Origin: Candidatus Methanophagaceae archaeon
Lineage (GTDB): Archaea > Halobacteriota > Syntropharchaeia > Alkanophagales > Methanospirareceae
Assembly (NCBI GenBank): GCA_013374505.1
Contig: QENJ01000277.1
Span: 1-6,318, forward strand
Direction: 5' to 3'
DNA: 6,318 bases
Positions within the stretch are counted from its first letter, which is position 1; each line of letters starts with the position of its first letter. This document shows positions 1-5,705 of this stretch, piece by piece. A program made the position numbers and the translations under genes. A model generated the notes under the pieces. It saw only the letters and a list, made by a program, of their open reading frames with translations. It was not told the origin of the DNA and did not search any database.

Positions 1-191
1 AAGATTTTTCCCTTGCTTGGTAAATCCAAACACCCTATTAAGTTCATCATAGTGCTTTTGCCGCTGCCGCTAGCACCTGCGATAGCTAAAAACTCGCCTT
101 TCTGTACTTCTAAATCAATACCTTTCAGAGCTGGCACTTGAACATCGCCCATCTGATATATCTTCCAGACATTCTCTAACTGAATAACCAT
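1..191 (-). CDS. ABC transporter ATP-binding protein, MacB/LolD type (partial, N-terminal 63 codons, left copy)
   Basis: This is the beginning of a nucleotide-binding subunit of an ABC transporter, probably of the MacB/LolD/FtsE-like group that pairs with FtsX-type permeases in lipoprotein or peptide export or in envelope functions. The visible residues are identical to the right-hand copy: a first beta strand ending ENVWKIYQMG, then PALKGIDLEV, and a Walker A motif GASGSGKST at residues 39-47, followed by MMNLIGCLD. The VPAL and NLIGCLD segments are typical of this subgroup. The Walker B, signature and H-loop regions lie outside the window. The start chosen (ATG at 189-191) has AGGAG five bases upstream. 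An in-frame ATG seven codons earlier (210-212) is also well placed behind AGGGG and overlaps the stop of the small upstream ORF. Whether this copy is complete in the genome cannot be seen. Confidence 0.88.
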   Translation of the reverse strand, partial: MVIQLENVWKIYQMGDVQVPALKGIDLEVQKGEFLAIAGASGSGKSTMMNLIGCLDLPSKGKI

Positions 192-208
192 ATTTTCTCC
201 TGTGTGAC

Positions 209-325
209 TCATATTCTGCCCCTTATGGGAGTCCCGGCACCGAATTTACTATGGTCCCCTTCACGAAATTGGACTTGCCGTTTTACCTCATCCGACTCTT
301 CATGAATATTCGTTTCTTCTTTCAT
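209..325 (-). CDS. 38-aa small ORF upstream of the ABC ATPase (left copy), uncertain
   Basis: A 38-codon ORF begins MKEETNIHEESDEVKRQ and ends TPIRGRI. It is charged, has no membrane segment and matches no family I recognise. A purine-rich AAGGGAAG sits directly before its ATG, and its TGA overlaps the alternative ATG of the ABC ATPase as ATGA, an arrangement typical of translational coupling. It could be a real small protein, a leader peptide controlling the ATPase, or a chance ORF. The evidence is only its position and ribosome binding sites. It is duplicated at 5994-6110. Confidence 0.35.
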   Translation of the reverse strand: MKEETNIHEESDEVKRQVQFREGDHSKFGAGTPIRGRI

Positions 326-388
326 CTTCCCTTATCTCATACCTCTTATATTTCACGTAGTTCTAGGGTCATATAGTCGGTAATGCCA

Positions 389-399
389 CATAAGCTTTT
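389..399 (-). promoter_or_regulatory. Possible TATA-type promoter of the ABC transporter genes (left copy), with 11-bp phased direct repeats
   Basis: Read leftward, an A/T-rich box AAAAGCTTATG lies 64 bp before the 38-codon ORF, with a purine-rich GAAAAG just upstream that could serve as a BRE. Immediately before it, ATTTGGGTGA occurs twice with an 11-bp period (404-413 and 415-424), placing both copies on one DNA face like an operator. A second A/T-rich candidate, TGTATATACAATT, lies further upstream near 470-482. Assignment is by pattern only. Confidence 0.35.
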
Positions 400-501
400 C
401 TTTTCACCCAAATCTCACCCAAATTCGTGCAGAGTTAAATCTAGCATTATCAACGTTTTCACTCTTTTAATTGTATATACAGTATAACTTCTAACTATTT
501 A

Positions 502-569
502 GGACGCAGATTCACACGGATTCACACGGATTTAATTTATTCTGCGTTATTCTGCGTTAATCGGTGTCC
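502..569. repeat. Palindromic tandem intergenic repeat (left copy)
   Basis: A 68-bp repeat starts with GGACGCAGA and ends with GGTGTCC. It contains TTCACACGGA twice in tandem (511-530) and ATTCTGCGTT twice in tandem (539-558). The ACGCAGA and TCTGCGT parts are complementary, so the strand can fold back, and the ends GGAC and GTCC are also complementary. Repeats built from CGCAGATT and ACACGGATT-like units are common dispersed intergenic elements in prokaryotes. Here it lies 12 bp past the stop codon of the truncated peptidase gene. Confidence 0.7.
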
Positions 570-581
570 GAACATCAAATT

Positions 582-2282
582 TTATGCTTTCTTGTAGAGC
601 ATAGGCTGACCATTCACGATTTCAGGATTATAGACATGCGTATCAAACGCACCGTTACCACAGGCATCGGTTACCACTATTGGGACCGAAACATTCGGAG
701 AAAGCGATGCTATGTCTCGGATAGTAGCTAAAAGCATCTCCGAGTTGTCGTGATTAGTATCCACAAAACTATAGCCGGTTCCATGACTCGTGATATAAAA
801 CAACCCGTACCCGCCAGAAAGGACGGCCAGAACATTTGCTTTATTGTAGTTATCGTCTGTAAGGTAGTACTTTGTTATATCCATGCCATTAAGATAATTC
901 TTGTTCACAATATCGGCTGTTTGCATCTCGCCTTGAAATTCCCAGCCATCACTATCCTCTGTGAATGGCTTCCCACCCGCAAGTGCCACGCGCTTGAACC
1001 ATGACCAATCGGCATTGTCATGCCAGGCCCGTATCTTTACAACAAGCGCAGCCGCTTCTGTAATATCGTTGACTGGAAGCCGACCAACCGCGTAATTGGG
1101 CGTGAAATCATAATCGGGCGATGTATAAAAGAAGTCTGTTGGTATCCACGAGTTATATTCATCGTTTTCTTCTGCCTCCTCCTCCGGATGCTCATAATAA
1201 AAACCATTGAACCAGTAATAACTCGGTGGAACCAATCTCGCATTACCGAAGAGAACCACGTATTCCAGATTCGGATGTTCACGCAAAAATGCGATTATAC
1301 GCAAGGATAGTTCATAGTCATATCCGGCAATCGAATCATAACCCGGGTTAGAACTGTTATTATAACCGTTGAACGGTGGTTCCTCGACATCCCCGTAGTT
1401 ATTCCTTATCCAAGTCGTGTTGACTACTTCTGTCGTTATAAACTCAATATGCTCATGGAACACTTCGAGATCCCACGCTGCGGCATATAGCTCCGGAGGT
1501 GTTATAATAACGCATTTCACATCTTTTAACGTTTGGGGAATAGCACTATCGCCAACATTTGTCCGAGAGACAGGTGCATCATCGGGCAATTTGTAGTAGA
1601 CCGTTACGTTGGCATCCGTTATAATGACCGCTTTTTTCAAGGTGGGGACATACTGAACCGGCCAGATTCGGGCATAGACATACGTATTCTCGTTGTCCCT
1701 GCCTATATCGTACGTGACGGTTTTACCGGGGAAATATGTGGCCATTGAGTATGTTTTTTCATCGGGTTTGTAGATGGCTTTCTTATTTTGGCTCGGCATG
1801 GGTACAATATTCAACTCGTTTTCTATTTGGCGATACGAGCCAGAAGTCATGTGAACTCCAGTGACCTCGGCTTCACGCGGGAGAAAAATCACGAATGTTT
1901 TCATCGGCAGTTGCGGCTCGCCCGGGCTCGTTGAAGGCTCTAATCCCTCTATATTCAGATAGACAAAATCTTTACCCGCAGGTGTCTTATATAAACTGCA
2001 ATTGTCCCGTTCGATCGAGAAATGCACGGTGGTTGATTTTTGCGACGTTGCAAAAGCCATCTGTTCTGGTTGCGAACTCGCTTCAAGATTTAAATTCGCT
2101 ATATCTCCACACGGACCCCAATGTATAGCACCTGTGGCATCACACAGAGTACTACATTCAACAGCTCCCACGACCCCAATATCTGCTATGTCGATCGGCA
2201 CACTACCCGCAGCTATCGCGGTAACGGTAAATATAATACATATTACATTCAATATCCGTTTATTTCGCTTTGACGTGTGCAT
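582..2282 (-). CDS. Secreted C25 (gingipain-like) cysteine peptidase, C-terminally truncated
   Basis: A predicted extracellular cysteine endopeptidase of family C25. Residues 1-8 are basic and 11-28 hydrophobic, consistent with a signal peptide or anchor. Residues about 85-235 resemble the C25 propeptide, including GEPQLPMKTFVIFLP at 121-135. The catalytic region runs from about 257, with PTDFFYTSPD at 381-390, YAVGRLP at 397-403, the probable catalytic His500 in YITSHGTG and the probable Cys541 in VTDACGNGAFD. The protein stops at 566, only 25 residues after the Cys. Gingipain-type domains continue well past it with a conserved hydrophobic G-A-I-A segment, so this copy looks truncated and may be inactive. 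Its last 14 codons and stop lie inside the left inverted-repeat arm. The ATG overlaps the preceding secreted-protein gene by 23 bp with no strong Shine-Dalgarno, suggesting translational coupling. The family call is firm; activity is doubtful. Confidence 0.88.
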   Translation of the reverse strand: MHTSKRNKRILNVICIIFTVTAIAAGSVPIDIADIGVVGAVECSTLCDATGAIHWGPCGDIANLNLEASSQPEQMAFATSQKSTTVHFSIERDNCSLYKTPAGKDFVYLNIEGLEPSTSPGEPQLPMKTFVIFLPREAEVTGVHMTSGSYRQIENELNIVPMPSQNKKAIYKPDEKTYSMATYFPGKTVTYDIGRDNENTYVYARIWPVQYVPTLKKAVIITDANVTVYYKLPDDAPVSRTNVGDSAIPQTLKDVKCVIITPPELYAAAWDLEVFHEHIEFITTEVVNTTWIRNNYGDVEEPPFNGYNNSSNPGYDSIAGYDYELSLRIIAFLREHPNLEYVVLFGNARLVPPSYYWFNGFYYEHPEEEAEENDEYNSWIPTDFFYTSPDYDFTPNYAVGRLPVNDITEAAALVVKIRAWHDNADWSWFKRVALAGGKPFTEDSDGWEFQGEMQTADIVNKNYLNGMDITKYYLTDDNYNKANVLAVLSGGYGLFYITSHGTGYSFVDTNHDNSEMLLATIRDIASLSPNVSVPIVVTDACGNGAFDTHVYNPEIVNGQPMLYKKA

Positions 2283-2769
2283 TAGGCTGTTTTATCTCGA
2301 CAGTCACGTTATCGCTTCGAGCTAGCTTTTCGCTACTATTTATGGATCTGATATAAGTCTGGAATTTGAAGTAGCCACTAAAGGGGACTTCTTTTCGGTT
2401 ATATGCGGTGAATGCAGTACTTGATTTGCCTTTAGGGCCGAGGTCTATCGTTATTAATCGTTCAGCCGGTATTTTCCAGTATTTTGTACCTCCTTCCGGG
2501 TACACGAGCTCAATACCCGTGCAGTGACTGTTTCGATAGATGATCTCTTCGCCCTGATTCTGAACGGTGACGTCAATGGTGATTGACTCGCCGCGGTCAA
2601 TAGTTACGGCTTTAGCGTTTAATAAAGAAGGTTTCGGGCTCTTTACTTCGATATTCACGATCTGCATAATATATTCGGTATTCTTATCGAAATAGCCAGA
2701 ATATGCAATTGCTGCTACCACTATCAGTAGTATTGCTAATGCCGCTACCACTACTATTTTAGGTTTCAT
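2260..2769 (-). CDS. Membrane-anchored extracellular protein with a beta-sandwich-like domain
   Basis: A 169-aa protein of unknown specific function. Residues 4-27 form one hydrophobic segment (IVVVAALAILLIVVAAIAY) preceded by two lysines, fitting an uncleaved N-terminal anchor or signal peptide with the rest outside the cell. Residues about 55-162 alternate as beta strands and contain an ITIDVTVQNQGEE stretch typical of CARDB/DUF-type immunoglobulin-like folds of archaeal surface proteins. NSS and NVT glycosylation sequons are near the C-terminus. There is no Cys after the signal, so it is not a lipoprotein. The gene precedes and overlaps the C25 peptidase gene by 23 bp in another frame, so the two are very likely one transcript, and it may be a cell-surface partner, substrate or inhibitor of the peptidase. 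That role is inferred from position only. The ATG has a purine-rich GAGATA just upstream. Confidence 0.75.
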   Translation of the reverse strand: MKPKIVVVAALAILLIVVAAIAYSGYFDKNTEYIMQIVNIEVKSPKPSLLNAKAVTIDRGESITIDVTVQNQGEEIIYRNSHCTGIELVYPEGGTKYWKIPAERLITIDLGPKGKSSTAFTAYNRKEVPFSGYFKFQTYIRSINSSEKLARSDNVTVEIKQPNAHVKAK

Positions 2770-3082
2770 TATCTCTTTATATTTGTTTTATTGTGTTTAT
2801 TTGTGTTATATTTGTGTTATATTTGTATGACGAAGATAAAAAACTACAATATTCCGGAAGATGGAGATAAAACTATCCGTTAACCCTCTTTAAATCATCA
2901 TCCCGAAAATATTATTCTCACGAAATTTGGTAAAATATCGAGGTTTGAATTTTGCAACAGTGCATAACACAAACCACACCAAAAACAAATTCTTTTATTA
3001 CCGCTTTGTCCCCCCCTACGCTAAAGCGGAGTAAAAAAGGATTGTGTGTGCCTATTGATCTACACTTTGCAGCGTTTATTCG
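2770..3082. other. Intergenic region, AT-rich, with an 11-bp tandem repeat and a hairpin/T-tract
   Basis: No convincing gene lies here. Next to the 169-aa gene, ATTTGTGTTAT is repeated with an 11-bp period (2799-2820, with a partial third unit to 2827), forming its A-rich leader on the minus strand. A candidate leftward TATA box is the complement of AAGATAAAAAAC at 2833-2844. Further right, a 7-bp stem (CCGCTTT at 3001-3007 with AAAGCGG at 3023-3029) encloses a loop with seven C residues. On the minus strand a T6 run (3033-3038) precedes it and would suit termination of the UPF0058 transcript. The remainder shows nothing I recognise. Confidence 0.6.
3001..3038 (-). terminator. Possible terminator downstream of the UPF0058 gene
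   Basis: About 45 bases after the leftward UPF0058 stop codon, the minus strand shows TTTTTT (complement of 3033-3038) and then a 7-bp stem (3023-3029 with 3001-3007) around a G7-containing loop. Archaeal termination mostly depends on T-tracts, so the T6 run is the stronger element. The hairpin may instead be incidental or a processing site. Confidence 0.3.
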
Positions 3083-3304
3083 CTATTTGTTCACTGGAAA
3101 ATTGCTTCTTGCCGCTAACGATACAAGCTCGGTTCCGAGGATGAAGACCGCTTGCTTGTGGTCATCTTTGCTCCGATGCACCTGAAAAGGTGTAATCCCC
3201 AACTCGTTGTACCTCGCGAAATCACAGTTCACGCCCTCTACTTCACAATACTTCTTCAATTGTGCCAACAACAGGTGTAGATGTACTAGCTCTTCTTTCT
3301 TCAT
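3083..3304 (-). CDS. UPF0058 family protein
   Basis: A 73-aa soluble protein recognised as the archaeal UPF0058 family, whose function is unknown. The start MKKEELVHLHLLLAQLKKY and the later PFQVHRSKDDHKQAVFILG segment are the two hallmark stretches: an N-terminal helix rich in His and Leu, and a conserved H-R-S-K-x-x-H-K motif, here with Asp before the second His. I chose the ATG at 3302-3304 because family members begin at this Met. The frame stays open upstream to 3409, but that extension adds a hydrophobic stretch and would run into the start of the divergent radical SAM gene. AGGTG (complement of 3316-3320) lies 11 bases before the chosen ATG. It is divergently transcribed from the radical SAM gene with 94 bp between starts, and the two could share control. 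Confidence 0.85.
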   Translation of the reverse strand: MKKEELVHLHLLLAQLKKYCEVEGVNCDFARYNELGITPFQVHRSKDDHKQAVFILGTELVSLAARSNFPVNK

Positions 3305-3398
3305 TTTTATCTTTGCACCTAGATATACTATACTAACTAAAAGTGTAGTTAATAAATATATCACATTTGTGAAAAACAGAAAAAATGAGGATAGTGAG
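3305..3398. promoter_or_regulatory. Divergent promoter region between UPF0058 and the radical SAM gene
   Basis: This 94-bp A/T-rich spacer must carry both start sites. For the rightward gene, TAAATATA (3353-3360) sits where a TATA box would give a start near 3383, leaving a short leader with GAGG (3387-3390) nine bases before the ATG. The same box, read on the other strand, could serve the leftward gene and give a leader of roughly 23 bases containing AGGTG. An 18-bp inverted repeat, TAACTA (3334-3339) and TAGTTA (3346-3351) around six bases, overlaps this area and could be an operator. All of this is pattern-based. Confidence 0.45.
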
Positions 3399-4583
3399 AT
3401 GATACGCATAACGCAGCTCGTACATGGAAAAGGAACCGTCAGTGATGCTTTAAAGTATAGAAAAACGCCACCGCATCAAGTACCAAGCAGGTTATTGGCA
3501 TTTGCCGAAACTCGTAGACCCGTGATCTTTTGGAATATCACAAACAAGTGCAATTTGGCGTGTACACATTGTTACATCAGTGCAGGACTCGGAGTGGATA
3601 TAAGCAACGAGCTATCTTTGGCAGAGGCGAAAGCGTTCATTGCTGACGTGGCAGAGATGAAGGTACCCTTGCTACTCTTCACCGGTGGCGAGCCACTGAT
3701 GAGGAAAGATTTCTGGGAACTCGCTAGTTATGCGACTGAACAAGGTCTAAAGACCGCTATGAGTACCAATGGCACATTGATAACAAAAGAAGTAGCGGCG
3801 AGAATAAAGGCAGCGGGCATTGAGTATGTAGGGATCTCGCTTGACGGTGCAAAAGAGGAGACGCATGATACCATGAGGAACAAACCAGGATGTTTCAAGA
3901 AGGTGGTGCAAGCGTTAAAGAACTGTGCGGAGATCGAATTGAAAGCAGGCATCAGGATCACAATAACGCGGGCAAATTATCGTGAAATCGAGAGTTTACT
4001 TGACCTTGCACTTGAATTGAACGTGCCGCGGTTCTGCGTTTACTGGCTTGTCCCGAGCGGACGTGGCAAAGAGATTTATGATATTCAGTTAGAGCCCGAA
4101 GAAACTGCTCGTATCTTTGAGTTGTTATATCAAAGGGCACGCGATTTGGGTCCTGATAAGATGGAGATCCTTACCGTAGATGCACCACATGACGGTATTC
4201 TGTTGCTGAATAAACTGAAAGAGGATGGTAATCCCGAATACGAGAATGCGTTGAAGCTGCTGCAATACATGGGTGATTCGTGCAGTGCCGGCGACCGCGT
4301 TGCAAATGTTGACCCGACTGGTAATGTTTACCCCTGTCAATTTGCGCAGTTAGAAGAATTTAAAATCGGTAATATAAGAGAAAGGAAGTTCAGTGAGCTC
4401 TGGAATGATGCAGAAAACACCGTCCTTACGGAATTCCGGGAAAAGACGAAGCTCTTAAAAGGGAAGTGCGGGCCGTGTCAGTACAAGGAGTTATGCGGTG
4501 GTGGCTGCAGAATTCGTGCATACGCAGAGCATGGCGATATATGGGCTGAAGACCCGCTGTGCCCGCTCAATCAGGAAGGCTAA
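3399..4583 (+). CDS. Radical SAM/SPASM protein, AhbC/NirJ-like (heme biosynthesis)
   Basis: A 394-aa radical SAM enzyme with a C-terminal SPASM domain. Closest in my recognition are AhbC (12,18-didecarboxysiroheme deacetylase, removing acetate side chains on the siroheme-to-heme route) and the related NirJ proteins of heme d1 synthesis. Visible are the [4Fe-4S]/SAM motif CNLACTHC (Cys51, 55, 58), GGEPL at 96-100, STNGTLI at 122-128, GISLDG at 145-150, YWLVPSGRG at 215-223, and seven SPASM cysteines (295, 313, 357, 360, 366, 370, 388), enough for auxiliary clusters. Length suits the family. I chose the ATG at 3399 because GAGG lies nine bases upstream and the family alignment starts at MIRITQL. 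An in-frame ATG at 3207 would run through the divergent promoter and the UPF0058 gene. No other tetrapyrrole genes are in view. AhbD or a peptide-modifying SPASM enzyme are alternatives: the radical SAM/SPASM call is certain, the heme role likely. Confidence 0.9.
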   Translation: MIRITQLVHGKGTVSDALKYRKTPPHQVPSRLLAFAETRRPVIFWNITNKCNLACTHCYISAGLGVDISNELSLAEAKAFIADVAEMKVPLLLFTGGEPLMRKDFWELASYATEQGLKTAMSTNGTLITKEVAARIKAAGIEYVGISLDGAKEETHDTMRNKPGCFKKVVQALKNCAEIELKAGIRITITRANYREIESLLDLALELNVPRFCVYWLVPSGRGKEIYDIQLEPEETARIFELLYQRARDLGPDKMEILTVDAPHDGILLLNKLKEDGNPEYENALKLLQYMGDSCSAGDRVANVDPTGNVYPCQFAQLEEFKIGNIRERKFSELWNDAENTVLTEFREKTKLLKGKCGPCQYKELCGGGCRIRAYAEHGDIWAEDPLCPLNQEG

Positions 4584-4653
4584 TAACACTTATACTTCCT
4601 TCTTATGACATCCCCGAGGCGTATTTGTAAAAGGTAAGAACCTCTCGTGATTT

Positions 4654-4933
4654 TTGAGGGCTCTGCACTGTCCCACAAGGTGGCTGATTAGGGATTGCAT
4701 TGGCGAAGAGCACGAAGGAGATACAAGACTGTTTACACGAGAACGAAGAAGAAATGACTGCTTCATGCTTATATTATCATCTCTCGGAACTGAAGAAAGC
4801 CGGGATAATTGAGGTTGCGGGATACAAGGAAGAAGGTGGTGGCGCACCGGAAAAGATTTGGCGATTGAACTCCAGACGAATCGTGATAGACTTGTTGGAG
4901 ACTGGAAAGGGTAATGGAAGCGATAGAAGTTGA
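4654..4933 (+). pseudogene. Frameshifted ArsR-like winged-helix regulator (pseudogene)
   Basis: Two reading frames together make one archaeal winged-helix DNA-binding domain. Frame one (4654-4710) reads LRALHCPTRWLIRDCIGEE, the usual first helix with a PTR turn. Frame two (from about 4706) reads KSTKEIQDCLHE, then TASCLYYHLSELKKAGIIEVAGY, the recognition helix, and GGGAPEKIWRL, the wing. They join near 4705-4712 only if about two bases are restored, so I call a small deletion. A TGA at 4648-4650 also closes the first frame just before the conserved part, so no good start codon is left. The second frame alone, from TTG at 4700, gives 77 codons but lacks helix one and a clear ribosome binding site. 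The end overlaps the ABC ATPase remnant, the order expected of a transporter operon with its own regulator. A sequencing error in one base run is an alternative. Confidence 0.6.
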
Positions 4934-5024
4934 GGACTTGAGCAAAAGTTTTGCGGTGAAATTGCACGAACGAGCGTTGCCAAAGCGGTTTTTTAGATAT
5001 AGCCCTAAAAGAGATTATGCTTAA
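4914..5024 (+). pseudogene. N-terminal remnant of an ABC transporter ATPase
   Basis: A 36-codon ORF opens MEAIEVEDLSKSF, the classical first strand of an ABC ATPase, with GGAAAGGG just before the ATG. It then loses all similarity (the tail is AVKLHERALPKRFFRYS and on to DYA) and stops before any Walker A motif. Its start overlaps the end of the winged-helix pseudogene by 20 bp, so the pair looks like the beginning of a regulator-ABC transporter operon whose remainder was deleted, with the breakpoint near 4953. It differs in sequence from the ATPase in the terminal repeats. A chance ORF is possible, but the 13-residue match and its position after the regulator argue against that. Confidence 0.5.
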
Positions 5025-5075
5025 ATGAATATTGCCTCGCAAACACATTCAATGTAAAAAGATTATTGTGTATCT

Positions 5076-5381
5076 ATGAGACGTGTAATCTGGTGGCTGA
5101 TTGTTGGCACTAAGGGGGGTGTGAACCGTGCCCGTATTATCAGAGCGTTAAAGGACAGACCATACAACGCCAATCAGTTGGCGGAGTTACTGGGACTGGA
5201 TTACAAAACGGTAAGGCATCATCTTAAGGTTCTACAGGATAACAAGGTAATTACATCAACAGGTGAGAAATATGGCACCGTGTATTTCTTATCTTCGTAC
5301 ATGGAAAAGGATTATGACATATTCGAGGATTACTTAGATAAAATGTGGAATAAATTTAAAAGGGAAAAGGGTATAGGATAG
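5076..5381 (+). CDS. ArsR-like winged-helix transcriptional regulator
   Basis: A 101-aa archaeal winged helix-turn-helix DNA-binding protein. Residues 1-17 (MRRVIWWLIVGTKGGVN) form the characteristic start of this archaeal group. RARIIRALKDRPYN is helix one, NANQLAELLGLDYKTVRHHLKVLQDNKVI (31-59) is the helix-turn-helix with the recognition helix at YKTVRHHLKVL, and STGEKYGTVYFLS (61-73) is the wing. The acidic, aromatic tail (75-100) probably forms a dimerisation helix. No metal-binding Cys or His cluster of metal-sensing ArsR proteins is visible. The ATG lacks a clear Shine-Dalgarno; GCTTAAAT at 5019-5026 could be a TATA box giving a short leader. The stop is 12 bases before the next gene, which has its own strong ribosome binding site, so the two form an operon. 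Target genes are unknown. Confidence 0.88.
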   Translation: MRRVIWWLIVGTKGGVNRARIIRALKDRPYNANQLAELLGLDYKTVRHHLKVLQDNKVITSTGEKYGTVYFLSSYMEKDYDIFEDYLDKMWNKFKREKGIG

Positions 5382-5387
5382 AAGGAG
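5382..5387 (+). promoter_or_regulatory. Strong Shine-Dalgarno of the membrane protein gene
   Basis: AAGGAG lies immediately after the regulator's stop codon, six bases before the ATG at 5394. This fixes the start at 5394 rather than at the in-frame ATG codons five or eight codons later, and points to co-transcription of the pair. Confidence 0.75.
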
Positions 5388-5393
5388 ATAAAG

Positions 5394-5705
5394 ATGCCGC
5401 CAGTAGTTATGCAGGACATGTTACTTGTGAATATCAAGGCGATAATAACGCTTGGGAACCTTATACTTCTGTTCTGTCTGCTTTTCATCTATGCAAAGAG
5501 TTACGGGCAGATAAAATCTAAATTCGCATTGGGGCTGATCGCCTTTATTGTGCTCCTGATTATGCAAACGGTCACCTCGAATCCGATTTTCCATTATACG
5601 TGCGGTTGGCGTCGTATGTATGCCCTGGGCTGGCTCTGGATATTACCGGATTTGTTTGAATTTGTGGCGTTATGGATATTGCTGTATATAAGCCTGAAAT
5701 CGTGA
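5394..5705 (+). CDS. Small three-helix membrane protein, partner of the winged-helix regulator
   Basis: A 103-aa integral membrane protein with three predicted helices at about 10-33, 43-62 and 78-101. A basic loop (YAKSYGQIKSK, 33-43) and a short outer segment with His67, Cys70 and two arginines lie between them. I do not recognise a named family with certainty, but small proteins of this shape, with a positively charged first loop, commonly follow archaeal winged-helix regulators, and a role as membrane sensor or anchor for the regulator is plausible inference. The gene lies 12 bp behind the regulator with a strong ribosome binding site. Its last four codons and stop lie inside the right inverted-repeat arm. 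If that junction is artificial, the true C-terminus may differ, although an end of LLYISLKS after the third helix looks natural. Confidence 0.75.
   Translation: MPPVVMQDMLLVNIKAIITLGNLILLFCLLFIYAKSYGQIKSKFALGLIAFIVLLIMQTVTSNPIFHYTCGWRRMYALGWLWILPDLFEFVALWILLYISLKS

Larger units (their letters stand above)
1..626. repeat. Left arm of a 626-bp perfect inverted repeat
   Basis: This arm is the exact reverse complement of 5693-6318. I compared the two arms block by block and saw no mismatch until position 627, where an A faces a base that would require C. The arm contains the last 14 codons and stop of the C25 peptidase gene, a palindromic tandem repeat, a promoter-like stretch, a 38-codon ORF and the start of an ABC ATPase gene, all read leftward. 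The outer limit cannot be judged because the window ends inside the repeat. Perfect identity means either a very recent duplication or gene conversion, or an artefact of amplification or assembly. Confidence 0.97.

Noticed and set aside
502..569. CRISPR array
   Set aside because: The 10-bp units are directly adjacent with no unique spacers of suitable length, and no cas genes are present.
750..2325. Several rightward ORFs of 70-107 codons, and a short leftward one at 1037-1282, within the peptidase region
   Set aside because: They lie in other frames of the C25 gene, have biased shadow compositions, and lack ribosome sites and domain similarity.
2941..2960. Possible tRNA T-arm (GGTTTGAATTT)
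   Set aside because: No matching acceptor, D-arm or anticodon stem could be assembled around it.
2952..3185. 77-codon rightward ORF
   Set aside because: It overlaps the UPF0058 gene and includes the poly-C hairpin. There is no family similarity and no clear start signal.
3207..3398. 64-codon N-terminal extension of the radical SAM protein from ATG 3207
   Set aside because: It overlaps the opposite-strand UPF0058 gene and the divergent promoter, shows no family similarity, and ATG 3399 has a ribosome binding site at the family's usual start.
3305..3409. 35-codon hydrophobic extension of the UPF0058 protein
   Set aside because: Family members start at the internal MKKEEL. The extension is the complement of the AT-rich promoter and would read over the radical SAM start.
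3728..4340. Three leftward ORFs within the radical SAM gene
   Set aside because: They are antisense shadows of a clearly conserved protein.
4590..5048. 152-codon leftward ORF
   Set aside because: It covers the regulator pseudogene and ABC remnant on the other strand, lacks recognisable domains, and reads like a shadow of coding-like sequence.
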